Source: JALYRV01 sp036675475 (GTDB lineage: Bacteria > Acidobacteriota > Vicinamibacteria > Vicinamibacterales > SCN-69-37). From it: a DNA stretch of 52,341 bases. The notes under the pieces were generated by a model that was given only the letters and a program-made list of their open reading frames with translations, searched no databases and was not told the DNA's origin. A program made the position numbers and the translations under genes. Positions 38,638-48,500 of the stretch are shown here, one piece after another (within the stretch, counting starts at the first letter, position 1; every line of letters begins with the position of its first letter). Where the stretch lies: the NCBI GenBank assembly GCA_036675475.1, contig JAKFEY010000097.1, forward strand, positions 1 to 52,341, given 5' to 3'.

Positions 38638-39045
38638 ATGAACATCATCCTCTGGATCCTGCAGCTGCTGCTGGCGCTGGCGTTCCTCGCGCACGGCGTC
38701 ATGTTCCTCAACCCTCCGCCGGAGATCGTCGAGCAGATGAACGCCTCGCTGCCCAGATGGTTTCAGGTGTTTCTCGGTGTCGCGGAAGTGCTGGCGGCGA
38801 TCGGCCTGACACTGCCCGGAGTGACGCGCATCCTGCCGGCGCTCGTGCCGGCCGCCGCGGCCGGCGTGATGATCGTCACGGTGTCGGCGACGGTGCTGCA
38901 CCTCTGGCGCGCCGAATACAGCTCGGCGGCCATCACGTTCGTGCTGCTGCTCATGGCTGCCGTCGTCGCCGTCGGCCGATGGAAACATCGGCCGATCGCG
39001 GCGCGGCGCCTCGGCGCAGCGGCGTCTAGCCCTGCTGGCCGCTGA
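38638..39045 (+). CDS. DoxX-like membrane protein
   Basis: A 135-residue protein with four membrane segments. It matches the DoxX-like family: ILQLLLALAFLAHGVMFLNPP, FLGVAEVLAAIGLTLPGVT, then AAAAGVMIVTVSATVLHL and the last helix ITFVLLLMAAVVAVGRWKHR. The family is loosely linked to redox or thiosulfate metabolism, but most members have no known role. The ATG at 38638 begins right at the first helix. Its last 20 bases overlap the end of the convergent DinB gene. Confidence 0.85.
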   Translation: MNIILWILQLLLALAFLAHGVMFLNPPPEIVEQMNASLPRWFQVFLGVAEVLAAIGLTLPGVTRILPALVPAAAAGVMIVTVSATVLHLWRAEYSSAAITFVLLLMAAVVAVGRWKHRPIAARRLGAAASSPAGR

Positions 39046-39586
39046 TGATCCGGAGGTACCTCGCCCAGGGGCCGACTTCGTCGCTGTATTGCCGCGCCAT
39101 CACGCGCGCAATCTGCGTGATGTGATCGAGGTCGTGCGCCACCCATGTGGCGAGCAGATGCCGCAGGGTCACGACGCCGAGCTCCTGATGGCGGCCCCGG
39201 CGATCGAGATCGGCCTCGGTCAGCTGTAGCGCCGCCAGCTCGCGCAGGCTCTCCGCGCGCAGGCGCGCAAACTCGTCGAGCAGGCTGTCGAGCGTGCGCC
39301 CTTCCGATGCCGTGAACTGCGCGAAGCGATCGAACTTGTCGAACGCGCGGCCTTCGCCATGCTCGAGCAGCACGCGCGTGCGCGTGAGCCAGTCCTTCCG
39401 CTCGCCATGGATCAGATGTCCGAGGACGTCGTAGGGACTCCACGTCTCGCCGCCCTCATGGGCGGCAATCCAGCCCTCAGGCAGGCCGCGAAGCATCGCG
39501 TCGAGCACCGCGGGCGTGCGCTCCAGAACGGCCACGGCCTCGGCCATGACAAACGGACGGCGGGTGCGATCGGTGTGGGCAGGCAT
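39026..39586 (-). CDS. DinB family protein
   Basis: A 186-residue four-helix-bundle protein of the DinB/YfiT superfamily. The metal-binding His triad is recognisable: H57 (DVLGHLIHGE, with a second His beside it), and HDLDHITQI (two His) near residues 150-154. GETWSPYDVLGHL is the usual first-helix junction. Members may act as thiol-dependent transferases, but most have no assigned reaction. The start at 39586 may be shortened to the Met at residue 14. A -10-like TAAGAT lies 10 bases upstream. It overlaps the DoxX gene tail to tail by 20 bases. Confidence 0.87.
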   Translation of the reverse strand: MPAHTDRTRRPFVMAEAVAVLERTPAVLDAMLRGLPEGWIAAHEGGETWSPYDVLGHLIHGERKDWLTRTRVLLEHGEGRAFDKFDRFAQFTASEGRTLDSLLDEFARLRAESLRELAALQLTEADLDRRGRHQELGVVTLRHLLATWVAHDLDHITQIARVMARQYSDEVGPWARYLRIISGQQG

Positions 39587-39625
39587 GACTCCACGAATCT
39601 TATCCGAGCAGGCATACTAGGCCGG

Positions 39626-41326
39626 ATGAAGTTTTCGGGCAGCCAGATCGCCTTTCTTCTCGGCCACCGCGAAACCCGCGCCAACCTCAGGGCGCTGCTC
39701 AAATATCTGCTGCTGCTCGCCGCGCTCGTCACGCTGTACGCCGTGATCTTTCACATCATCAAGGCCGGCGTCGAAGGGGAGCAGCACTCCTGGATCACCG
39801 GCTTCTACTGGACGCTCACCGTCATGACGACGCTGGGGTTCGGCGACATTACGTTTACCAGCGACATCGGCCGGCTGTTCAGCATCATCGTGCTGCTCTC
39901 GGGCGTGTTCCTGCTGCTCGTGATGCTGCCGTTCATGTTCATCAGCCTGTTCTATGCGCCCTGGCTGGAGGCGCGCGTCCGGCTGCGCGCGCCGCGCGAG
40001 CTGCCCGAAGACGTGAAGGGCCACGTGATTCTCACCGAGTACGACGCCATCGCCACGGGCCTCGTCGAGCGGTTCCGGACGGAGCAGATTCCGTACTACG
40101 TGATCGAACCCGACCCCGCCAAGGCGGCCGCGATGATCGGGGAAGGCATCTCCGTGGTGGCGGGCGACAACGACAGCAGCGCGACCTACAACAAGATCAA
40201 CGCGACGCGCGCGCGACTGCTGCTGGCCAACAGCGAAGACACGGTCAACTCCAACATCACGCTCACGGCGCGCGAGATCGCGAACGCGCTGCCGATCGTG
40301 GCCATCGCCGAAGAAGAAGACTCGGTCGACGTGCTCGAGGTCAGCGGCGCCACGCACGTGCTGCCGCTCAAGCATCAGCTCGGCGAATATCTCGCCAACC
40401 GCGTCGACACCGGCGACAACGACGCGCACAGCATCGGCTCGTACCGCGGCCTGCACATCGCGGAGCTGCCCGCGCGCGACTCGAGCTTCGCGGGCCAGAC
40501 CGTGCGCGGCACGCGGCTGCGCGAGCGCCTCGGCATCAGCGTGGTGGGCCTGTGGGTGCGCGGCAAGCTGCAGCCCGCGTCGCCGCTCGCGATGATTCAG
40601 CCCGACAGCGTCATGGTGGTGGCCGGCACCGAAGCGCAGATCGCGGCGCTCAACACGCTCACGCCCGGCCATCACGCGGCGCCCGCGCCGGTGCTGATCA
40701 TCGGCGCCGGCAAGGTGGGGCACGCCGCGGCGCGCGCGCTGCGCCGCAAGGGCGCCGTCGTGCACGCCGTCGATCGCAGCGCCTCCGCGCTCGAGCCGAT
40801 GCGCGACGATGGCGTGCGGCTGTTTCCGGGCGACGCGGCGGATCGCCGGCTGCTCGAGCAGGCCGGCATCCACCAGGTGTCGTCCGTCCTGCTCACAACG
40901 AACAACGACGCCATGAACATCTATCTGGCGGTGTATTGCCGCCGGCTCAATCCCGCCGTCCGCATCGTCAGCCGCATCACGCACGAGCGCAACGTCGAGG
41001 CGATTCACCGCGCGGGCGCGGATTTCGTGCTGAGTTACACGACGCTTGGCGTGGAGTCGGTGATGTCGCTGCTGCGCGGCTACGAGCTGATCGTGCTGGG
41101 CGAGGGCGTGCAGATGTTTTCGATCGCGATGCCGGCGTCGCTCGGCGGCAAGCGGCTGGCCGATTCGGGCGTCGGGTCGCGCACGGGCCTCAGCGTGGTG
41201 GCGCTCGACCGCGGCGGCGATCTGGTGACGTCGCTCACCGCGGACACGGTGCTGCCGAAAGACGCCACGCTCATCATGCTCGGCAGCCTCGAGCAGCGCC
41301 GCCGGTTCGCGCAACAGTACGAATAG
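39626..41326 (+). CDS. Potassium channel with two RCK (TrkA-N/TrkA-C) domains
   Basis: A 566-residue channel. Two TM helices (about 25-46 and 84-110) flank the pore helix and selectivity filter TTLGFGD (68-74). The first RCK domain begins near 131; its nucleotide loop reads HVILTEYDAIATGL and lacks GxGxxG, so it may not bind NAD. The second (VLIIGAGKVGHAAARAL, GAGKVG 360-365) is intact. TrkA-C-like regions follow each one. It should conduct K+ under ligand control. CATACT lies 7 bases before the ATG, a weak -10 with no Shine-Dalgarno. The gene ends 2 bases from the convergent sigma factor gene. Confidence 0.93.
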   Translation: MKFSGSQIAFLLGHRETRANLRALLKYLLLLAALVTLYAVIFHIIKAGVEGEQHSWITGFYWTLTVMTTLGFGDITFTSDIGRLFSIIVLLSGVFLLLVMLPFMFISLFYAPWLEARVRLRAPRELPEDVKGHVILTEYDAIATGLVERFRTEQIPYYVIEPDPAKAAAMIGEGISVVAGDNDSSATYNKINATRARLLLANSEDTVNSNITLTAREIANALPIVAIAEEEDSVDVLEVSGATHVLPLKHQLGEYLANRVDTGDNDAHSIGSYRGLHIAELPARDSSFAGQTVRGTRLRERLGISVVGLWVRGKLQPASPLAMIQPDSVMVVAGTEAQIAALNTLTPGHHAAPAPVLIIGAGKVGHAAARALRRKGAVVHAVDRSASALEPMRDDGVRLFPGDAADRRLLEQAGIHQVSSVLLTTNNDAMNIYLAVYCRRLNPAVRIVSRITHERNVEAIHRAGADFVLSYTTLGVESVMSLLRGYELIVLGEGVQMFSIAMPASLGGKRLADSGVGSRTGLSVVALDRGGDLVTSLTADTVLPKDATLIMLGSLEQRRRFAQQYE

Positions 41327-41328
41327 GC

Positions 41329-42876
41329 TTACGCGGCGTGGCCGCGCGCGGCGCGAATCTTCTGCACGGCCTTGCGCTCGATCTGCCGCACGCGCTCGCG
41401 CGTGATCGACAGGCGCCGCCCGATCTGATCGAGCGTCCACTCCTGATCGGTGCCGAGGCCGTAGCGCAGGCGCAGCACTTCGCGCTCGCGGTCGGTCAGC
41501 GCCTCCATGGCGCGCTCCACTTCGCCGGCCATCTCGCTGCGCATCGCGTCCTCTTCGGGTGAGGCGGCGCGCACGTCAGGCAGCAGCGAGCCAAGCGTGG
41601 ATTCCTCTTCGGTGCCGATGGGCGACTCGAGCGACGTGGGCGTGCGCGCCGCCTCGAGCAGCAGGCGCACCTTGCCCACCGGCATCTCGAGCCGCTCGGC
41701 GAGTTCCTTCGGCGACGGATCGCGCCGCAGCTCCGCGGCCAGCTGCGTGCGCGTGCGCGTCAGCTTGTTCAGCGATTCGATGACGTGCACGGGCAGGCGG
41801 ATGGTGCGGCCGTAGTCGGCCACCGCGCGGCCGATGGCCTGGCGCACCCACCACGTCGCGTACGTCGAAAACTTGAAGCCGCGGCGGAACTGGAAGCGAT
41901 CGACGGCTTTCATCAAGCCGATGTTGCCTTCCTGAATCAGGTCGAGCAGCGTGAGGCCGCGGTTGGCGTAGCGCTTGGCAATCGACACGACGAGCCGCAG
42001 ATTGGGCTCGAGCAGCCGGCGCTTCGCCTCGGTCAGCGCCTCTTCGGCTTCCTGCACGGCGGCAAAGCGCGCGCGAAACTCGCGCCGCGTCAGCCCGACA
42101 CGCGCCTCGATGGCGTGCCGCGCGCTCGCGTCGGGCGCCGCCTCGAGCTCGGCCTCGACGCGGCGCAGCTCGGTGACGATGTCGTCGATGACCGAGGGGC
42201 GGATGGGCAGATCGCGCAGCGCTTTGCCGATGCCGTCCGCCGATCCGCTCGCCTGCAGCCGCTTCACCTTCGCGAGCGCGCGCAGCACCGGCTCCACTTT
42301 GCCCGCCTCGAGCTCGCCGCCGTCCTGAAGGAGGATCAGCTCCGCGGCGGGCGCGTCGCCGGCCTTCACGGTGTCGGCCAGCGCCAGCAGCGTCTGCACC
42401 GCCATGGGAATGGCCGCGAACCGCGCGAGCAGCGTGGCGCGCGCGTTTTCGATGGCGAGGCCGATTTCCTGCTCCTGCGCGGCCGTCAGCAGTTTCTTCT
42501 TGCCGATGTGGCGCAGGTAGATGCGCACCAGGTCGAGATCGGTGTCGGAGACGCCTGCCGCCAGCGGTTCGTCCGGCTCTTCGCGATCGTCGCGCCGCAG
42601 CGGCGCGCCATCGTCGAGGTCGATGGGCTGCCGCGCGAAGGCTTCGGGCTCATCGTCGTGCAGCAGACGCTCGGCCATTTCGGCGGGATCCGCGTCGGGA
42701 TCGACGGCGGGCTCCGCCGGCTCCTCGTCGCCGGCCGTATTGAGGCCGAATTCGCGGGCGCGTCCGCGCCAGTCGAGGATGCGGGCGTTGTTTTCCGGCT
42801 CGCGCCAGTCAAGGAGTGACGCGGGTTCGGTGCGTTTCGCGCGCGGTTTCTTCGGAGTGGAGGCGTGTGCGGGCAT
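41329..42876 (-). CDS. Sigma-70 family RNA polymerase sigma factor (RpoD/SigA-like)
   Basis: A 515-residue sigma factor. Region 1.2 (VRIYLRHIGKKKLLTAAQEQ), regions 2.1-2.4 (EPNLRLVVSIAKRYANRGL, LDLIQEGNIGLMKAVDRFQ, YATWWVRQAI), region 3 (ESLNKLTRTRTQLAAEL) and region 4 (LTDREREVLRLRYGL, TLDQIGRRLSITRERVRQIE) are all present. A canonical region 1.1 is not seen; instead there is an acidic, Asp/Glu-rich 110-residue N-terminus. A non-conserved insert lies between 1.2 and 2. It could be the principal factor or a group 2 paralogue; the genome's other sigma genes would decide. The start at 42876 is not backed by a clear ribosome site. Confidence 0.92.
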   Translation of the reverse strand: MPAHASTPKKPRAKRTEPASLLDWREPENNARILDWRGRAREFGLNTAGDEEPAEPAVDPDADPAEMAERLLHDDEPEAFARQPIDLDDGAPLRRDDREEPDEPLAAGVSDTDLDLVRIYLRHIGKKKLLTAAQEQEIGLAIENARATLLARFAAIPMAVQTLLALADTVKAGDAPAAELILLQDGGELEAGKVEPVLRALAKVKRLQASGSADGIGKALRDLPIRPSVIDDIVTELRRVEAELEAAPDASARHAIEARVGLTRREFRARFAAVQEAEEALTEAKRRLLEPNLRLVVSIAKRYANRGLTLLDLIQEGNIGLMKAVDRFQFRRGFKFSTYATWWVRQAIGRAVADYGRTIRLPVHVIESLNKLTRTRTQLAAELRRDPSPKELAERLEMPVGKVRLLLEAARTPTSLESPIGTEEESTLGSLLPDVRAASPEEDAMRSEMAGEVERAMEALTDREREVLRLRYGLGTDQEWTLDQIGRRLSITRERVRQIERKAVQKIRAARGHAA

Positions 42877-42956
42877 GTCTCATCCGGAGAGTGCAACACG
42901 GATTCCATGAGCGAGCTCTGCCGTGGAGGCTCTACCGTTCCCGGCGGGGCCTGCCT

Positions 42957-42962
42957 TACACT
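42957..42962 (+). promoter_or_regulatory. -10 box of the GIY-YIG gene, probably leaderless
   Basis: TACACT ends 5 bases before the ATG at 42968 with no Shine-Dalgarno between them, which leaves little or no room for a leader. Confidence 0.4.
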
Positions 42963-42967
42963 GCCGC

Positions 42968-43222
42968 ATGCCCACGGTCTACATCCTGCGATGTGCCGAC
43001 GGAACGCTCTACACGGGATACGCGCTGGATCTGGCGCAGCGGTGCGCGGCGCACAACGCCGGCCGCGGCGCGCGCTATACCGCGGGACGGCGTCCGGTGA
43101 CGGTGGTGTATGCGGAGCCGTGCGACACCGTGAGCGACGCGCTCAAGCGTGAGCACGCGCTCAAGCGCCTGAGCCGCGCGGCGAAAGAATCGTTGATTGC
43201 CGGGAGCGCCGCCGCATGCTGA
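42968..43222 (+). CDS. GIY-YIG domain protein (YhbQ-like)
   Basis: An 84-residue single-domain GIY-YIG protein. VYILRCADGTLYTGYALDL carries the VYI...YTGYA variant of the GIY-YIG motif. R24 (AQRCAAHNAGRGARYTAGRR) and E66 (EHALKRL) match the catalytic Arg and Glu. YhbQ/UPF0213 relatives are small nucleases, with an unsettled role, possibly in DNA repair. The gene is divergent from the sigma factor gene and overlaps the hydrolase gene by 7 bases. Confidence 0.9.
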   Translation: MPTVYILRCADGTLYTGYALDLAQRCAAHNAGRGARYTAGRRPVTVVYAEPCDTVSDALKREHALKRLSRAAKESLIAGSAAAC

Positions 43223-44373
43223 CCATCCTCGCGTTCCTGCTGTTGTTTCTCTCGGTGTGGATCGTCACGCCCGCGCCCAACCTGTGGCTGCTGCCGCTGG
43301 CGGTGGGCGCGCCCGAGGTGAGCCCGCTGCTGCTGGCGGCGTCGGCGCTCGTGGTGCTGCTGTCGCTGCGCAAGGCGGGCAGCCGCAAGCTGGCCATCGT
43401 CGTGGGGCTGGTGGCGGCGGGGCTGGCGGCGCAGCCGTACTCGCAGCTGGCGCAGGTGCAGCGCGCGTTCGATCGGGAGCTGGCGCGCGCGTTTCCGAAC
43501 GCCGCGACGCGCCCCGCGCCGCCTGACGCGCGGCCCGAGCCGTTCGTGCCGCTCGACCTCGTCCGCGGGCTCGACACGAGCGATGACCTGCGCGTCACGC
43601 GCGCCGTGCAGTATGCCTCGCATGACGGCGTCAACCTGGTGCTCGACATCTATCGCCCGGCCGGTCCTGGCCCGTACCCGATCATGTTGCAGATCTACGG
43701 CGGCGCGTGGCAAAGCGGCAGCCGCACGGACAACGAAACCTTCGCGCGCTACTTCGCGAGCCGCGGCTACATGGTGTACGCGATGGAGTACCGGCACGCC
43801 CCGCGCTGGACGTGGCCGTCGCCGCTCACCGACACGCGCGCGGCCATCACGTTTGCGCGGTCGCATGCGAAGGGGTTCGAGGGCGATCCTTCGAGCCTGG
43901 TCGTGTTCGGGCGATCCGCCGGCGCGCAGCTCGGGATGGTCGCGGCCTACAGCGGCGACGGCAACGTGGCGGCCGTGGTCAATTACTACGGCCCCACCGA
44001 TCTCGCGCGCGGATGGGAAGAGGAGCCGTCGCCCGATCCGATCGGCGTGCGCAGCGTGCTCGAGGCGTTTCTGAAGGGCACGCCGGCCTCGCAGCCGCAG
44101 CGCTATCGCGACGCGTCGCCGATGACCTATGCCGCCGCCGGCGCGCCGCCGACGCTGCACATCTATGGCGCGCGCGACAACGTCGTGCTCCCGCAGTTCG
44201 GCCGCGATCTGCACAAACGCCTCAGCGCGAACGGCTCGCGCTCGGTCTATCTGGAAATTCCCTGGGCGGGCCACGCCTTCGATACGCTGCCGAACGGCCT
44301 CAGCGCGCAAGTGGCGCTTTACTACACCGAGCGGTTTCTCGCGTCCGTCCTGCCGCATCGCGGCGGTGCATAA
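43216..44373 (+). CDS. Membrane-anchored alpha/beta hydrolase (esterase-like)
   Basis: A 385-residue protein. Three N-terminal hydrophobic segments (about 1-20, 33-52 and 58-75) anchor it. The hydrolase domain from about 130 has the oxyanion motif IYGGAW, the nucleophile Ser in VVFGRSAGAQ, the acid in YGARDNVV, and the His in WAGHAFD. It fits the BD-FAE/carboxylesterase group. The domain is likely periplasmic if the helices run in-out-in. The substrate is unknown. Its ATG lies inside the end of the GIY-YIG gene, so translation is probably coupled. Confidence 0.88.
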   Translation: MLTILAFLLLFLSVWIVTPAPNLWLLPLAVGAPEVSPLLLAASALVVLLSLRKAGSRKLAIVVGLVAAGLAAQPYSQLAQVQRAFDRELARAFPNAATRPAPPDARPEPFVPLDLVRGLDTSDDLRVTRAVQYASHDGVNLVLDIYRPAGPGPYPIMLQIYGGAWQSGSRTDNETFARYFASRGYMVYAMEYRHAPRWTWPSPLTDTRAAITFARSHAKGFEGDPSSLVVFGRSAGAQLGMVAAYSGDGNVAAVVNYYGPTDLARGWEEEPSPDPIGVRSVLEAFLKGTPASQPQRYRDASPMTYAAAGAPPTLHIYGARDNVVLPQFGRDLHKRLSANGSRSVYLEIPWAGHAFDTLPNGLSAQVALYYTERFLASVLPHRGGA

Positions 44374-44384
44374 TAGAGAGCTCA

Positions 44385-44406
44385 GCCGGGGCGCGGGTGC
44401 CCCGGC
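44385..44406 (+). terminator. GC-rich hairpin between the hydrolase and RND adaptor genes
   Basis: GCCGGGGC (44385-44392) and GCCCCGGC (44399-44406) pair perfectly around a 6-base loop, 12 bases after the hydrolase stop. There is no T-run. It may act as a weak terminator or attenuator ahead of the efflux genes. Confidence 0.5.
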
Positions 44407-44426
44407 GACTCCCCGCTGGAAATCCG

Positions 44427-45515
44427 ATGACATCCTCACGCGTGTTCGCGGCGTTCGTCCTGTGTTCGTTGATCCTGTTTGCCGGCTGCGGCGGCGCCCC
44501 TGAAAGCGCAGGCGGCGCGCCCCCGGGCGCCATGGCCATGCCGGTGGAGGTGCTGACCCTCGCGCCGAAACCGGTGGATCGCACGAGCGAATATGTCGCG
44601 ACGGTGAAGTCTCGCCGCTCCACCACGATTCAGCCGCAGGTCGACGGCTTCGTCACCCGCATCAACGTGCGGCCGGGGCAGCGCGTGAGCCGCGGCTCGG
44701 TGCTGATGCAGATTGACGCCGGCCGCCAGCAGGCCGCCGTCGCCAGCGTCGAGGCCATGCGCGCCGCGCGCCAGGCTGATCTGCAGTTCGCGCGGCAGCA
44801 GGCCGAGCGCGCCAGGAAACTGCTCGCCGGCGGCGCGATCAGCCAGGAAGAGTACGACCGCGCGATCACGAACCTGCAGACGCTCGAGGCGCAGGTACGC
44901 ACGCTCGACGCGCAGATCCGCGAGCAGCGCGTGGCGCTCGGCTACCACAACGTCACGGCACTCACCTCCGGTGTGGTGGGCGACATTCCGGTGCGCGTCG
45001 GCGATCGCGTGACGCCGCAGACGGTGCTGACGACCATCGACGAGAGCGCGGGGCTCGAGCTGTACATCAACGTGCCGGTGCAGCAGGCGACGGGCCTGAA
45101 GAACGATCTGCAAGTGCAGGTGCTGGATCAAAACGGGCAGCAGGTGGCCGCGTCGCGCATCAATTTCGTGGCGCCGTCGGTCGATCCGTCCACGCAGTCC
45201 GTGCTCGCGAAGGCGCCGCTCGAGGCAAACCTGCCGTTCCGTCCCGATCAGGTGGTGCGCGTGCGCGTGGTCTGGTCGTCCGATCCCACGCTCACGGTGC
45301 CGCTCATCGCGGTGTCGCGCGTCAACGCGCAGCACTTCGTGTTCGTCGCTGACAAGGGCGAGGGCGGCGCCACGGTGGCGCGGCAGCGCGCGGTGCAGCT
45401 GGGCGCGCTGGCCGGCAACGACTACATCGTGCTGGGCGGCCTGAAGCCGGGCGATCAGTTGATCGTCTCGGGCACGCAGATGCTCGGCGACGGCATGCCG
45501 GTGCAGGTCAAATGA
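44427..45515 (+). CDS. RND efflux periplasmic adaptor lipoprotein
   Basis: A 362-residue membrane-fusion protein of the AcrA/MexA family. The lipobox FAGC places the lipid anchor at C21. A lipoyl/barrel-sandwich part (VDGFVTRINVRPGQRVSRGS and LTSGVVGDIPVRVGD) is interrupted by a coiled-coil hairpin (about 100-165; RQQAERARKLLAGGAISQEE). The beta-barrel and membrane-proximal domains follow (VSGTQMLGDGMPVQV at the end). It links the inner-membrane pump encoded next to an outer-membrane channel. The pump gene overlaps its stop by 4 bases (ATGA). No TolC-type gene follows. Confidence 0.94.
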   Translation: MTSSRVFAAFVLCSLILFAGCGGAPESAGGAPPGAMAMPVEVLTLAPKPVDRTSEYVATVKSRRSTTIQPQVDGFVTRINVRPGQRVSRGSVLMQIDAGRQQAAVASVEAMRAARQADLQFARQQAERARKLLAGGAISQEEYDRAITNLQTLEAQVRTLDAQIREQRVALGYHNVTALTSGVVGDIPVRVGDRVTPQTVLTTIDESAGLELYINVPVQQATGLKNDLQVQVLDQNGQQVAASRINFVAPSVDPSTQSVLAKAPLEANLPFRPDQVVRVRVVWSSDPTLTVPLIAVSRVNAQHFVFVADKGEGGATVARQRAVQLGALAGNDYIVLGGLKPGDQLIVSGTQMLGDGMPVQVK

Positions 45516-48500
45516 TCAGCGATACCTTCATCCGGCGGCCGATTCTGGCCACGGTGAGCTCGCTGCTCATCGTGCTCGCCGGCGCCGTCGTCATTCCCAA
45601 TCTCCCGATCGCCCGCTATCCGGAGCTCGCGCCGCCCTCGGTGACGGTGAGCGCCTTCTACACGGGCGCCAACGCGCAGGCGGTGGAAACGGCCGTCACC
45701 ACGCCCCTCGAACAGGCCATCAACGGCGTCGAGGGCATGACGTACATGCAGTCGCAGAGCACCAACAGCGGCCTGGCGCAGATCACGGTGGCGTTCGACA
45801 TCAGCCGCGATCCGGATCTGGCCGCCATCGACGTGCAGAACCGCGTCAACCAGGCGCTCGGCCGCATGCCCACCGACGTGCGCACGACCGGCGTCACCGT
45901 GACGAAGAACACCAGCGGATTTCTGGGCGGGCTCGGCTTCTATTCGAAAGACAACCGGTACGACGCGCAGTTCCTGAGCAACTACATCGATCAGTACGTG
46001 AAGGACGCGCTGCAGCGCGTGCCGGGCGTCGGCAACATCCTGATCTTCGGCGAGCGCAAGTTCGCCATGCGTGTGTGGCTCGATCCCGCGCGCCTCGCCG
46101 CGCGCGGCATCACCGCCGGCGACGTCGTCAACGCGCTGCGCGAGCAGAACCTGCAGGTGGCCGCGGGCGCGCTCGGCGATTCGCCTGCGCCCGAGGGGCA
46201 GGCCTTCCAGCTGAGCGTGCGCGCGATGGGGCGCCTCAGCGAGCCCTCGCAGTTCGAAGACGTGATCGTCAAGAGCGGCCGCGACGGCGCGCTCGTGCGC
46301 CTGCGCGATCTCGGCCGCGTCGAGCTCGGCTCGGAAACCTACTCGGCCAACCTGCGCTTCGGCGGGCTCGAGGGCGCCGGCATGGGCATCCAGCTGCTGC
46401 CGTCGGCCAACGCCATCGAAGTCATGGAAGGCGTGATGGCCGAGATGGAGCGTCTCGAGAAGACGTTCCCGCCCGGGCTGGAGTGGGCCATCGCGTTCGA
46501 CAACGTCGGTGTGGTGCGCGAGTCGATCATCGAAGTGCTCAAGACGCTGGCCGAGGCCATCGGCCTCGTCGTGCTCGTCATGTTCATCTTCCTGCAGAAC
46601 TGGCGCACCACCATCATTCCGGCGATCACGATTCCCGTGTCGCTCATCGGCACGTTCGCCTTTGTCTATCTGTTCGGCTTTTCGATCAACACGCTGACGC
46701 TGTTCGGCATCGTGCTCGCCACCGGCATCGTCGTCGACGATGCGATCGTGGTGATTGAGAACATCGAGCGCCACATGCGCGAGTACGGGAAGCCGGCACG
46801 CCAGGCCGCGCACGACGCCATGTCGGAGGTGTTCGGCGCCGTCGTGGTCATCGGCATCGTGCTGGTGGCCGTGTTCGTGCCGATTGCGTTCTTCCCGGGC
46901 ATGACGGGCCGGCTCTATCAGCAGTTCTCGCTGACCATCGCGTTTGCCGTCGTGTTGTCGGTGTTCAACGCCGTGACGTTCACGCCGGCCCTGGCGGCGA
47001 TCCTGCTGGGCAGGCACGAAGCGAAGCAGGGACGGTTCTTCACGGCCATCAACGGCGCCATCGATCGCAGCACGCGCGCGTACGTGCACGTGGTGCAGCG
47101 CGCCCTCACGTGGCGCATGGCCATGCTCGTGCTGTTCCTGATCGGGCTCTGGGCCACGTGGCTGATCTTCAAGGCGGTGCCGTCGGCCTTCGTGCCCGAC
47201 GAGGACGAGGGCTACATCATGGCCATCATCCAGGCGCCGGCCGGCGCGTCGCTCGAGTACACGACGAAGATTGCCGAGCAGGCCGAGAAAGTCTTCTTCC
47301 AGCAGCCGGAAGTGCGCGGCGTGTTCTCAGTGGCCGGCTTCAGCTTCACCGGCCCGGCGTCGAACGCCGGCATGATCTTCGTCAACCTGAAGGACTGGTC
47401 CGAGCGCACCGGCGAGGGCCAGGACCTGCAGTCCGTCCTCAATCGCGTCCGCGGGCCGCTGTTCGGCATCGGCGGCGCCATCGTCGCGCCGTTCGCGCCG
47501 CCCAGCATCCAGGGGCTGTCGCTGTTCGGCGGCTTCTCGCTCGAGGTGCAGGACAAGACCGGCGGCGACATCAGCAGGCTGGCCGAGGCCACGGGCGCGC
47601 TGGTCGGCAAGGCCAACCAGAGCGGCAAGGTCACGGGCCTGTTCAGCAGCTTCCGCGCCGACGATCCGCAGATCGTGGTCGACATCGATCGCGATCGCGC
47701 GACGACGCTGGGACTGCCGATGCGGGAGATTACCGACGCGATGCAGGTCTTCCTCGGGTCGCAGTATGTGAACGACTTCGAGTTGAACAACCGCGCGTAT
47801 CGCGTGTACGTGCAGGCCGACCAGCAGCATCGCGCGGATCCCGGCGACTTGCGCCAGCTCTATGCGCGCGCGCAGAACGGCGCCATGGTGCCGCTTGACA
47901 CCGTCGTGCGGCTCAACGAGACGACCGCGCCGCAGGTGATCAACCACTTCAACATGTTTCGATCGGCGTCGGTGTCGGGCGCCGGCGCGCCTGGCGTGAG
48001 CTCGGGCGAAGCGATGGAGCACATGGAGACGCTGGCGCGCGAGACCCTGCCGGCCGGCTTCGACTTCGCGTGGTCGGGCCAGTCGCTGGAAGAGAAGCAG
48101 GCCGGCGCGCAGGCCGGGTTCCTGTTCGCGCTCAGCATCTTCGTGGTGTATCTGGTGCTGGCCGCGCAGTACGAAAGCTGGGTGCTGCCGATCATCATTC
48201 TGCTGGGCGTGCCGCTGGCGGTGTTCGGCGCGCTGAGCGCGCAGCTGCTGCGCGGCTATGCCAACGACGTGTTCTGCCAGGTCGGGCTGGTGATGCTGAT
48301 TGGGCTGGCAGCGAAGAACTCGATCCTCATCGTCGAGTTCGCCGAGCAGCTGCGCGATCGCGGCATGGGCATCGTCGAGGCGGCGGTGGAGTCGGCGCGC
48401 ATCCGCCTGCGGCCGATCCTGATGACGTCGTTCGCGTTCATTCTCGGCGTGCTGCCGCTGGCCTTCGCGAGCGGCGCGGGCGCCGGCGCCCGCCGGTCCG

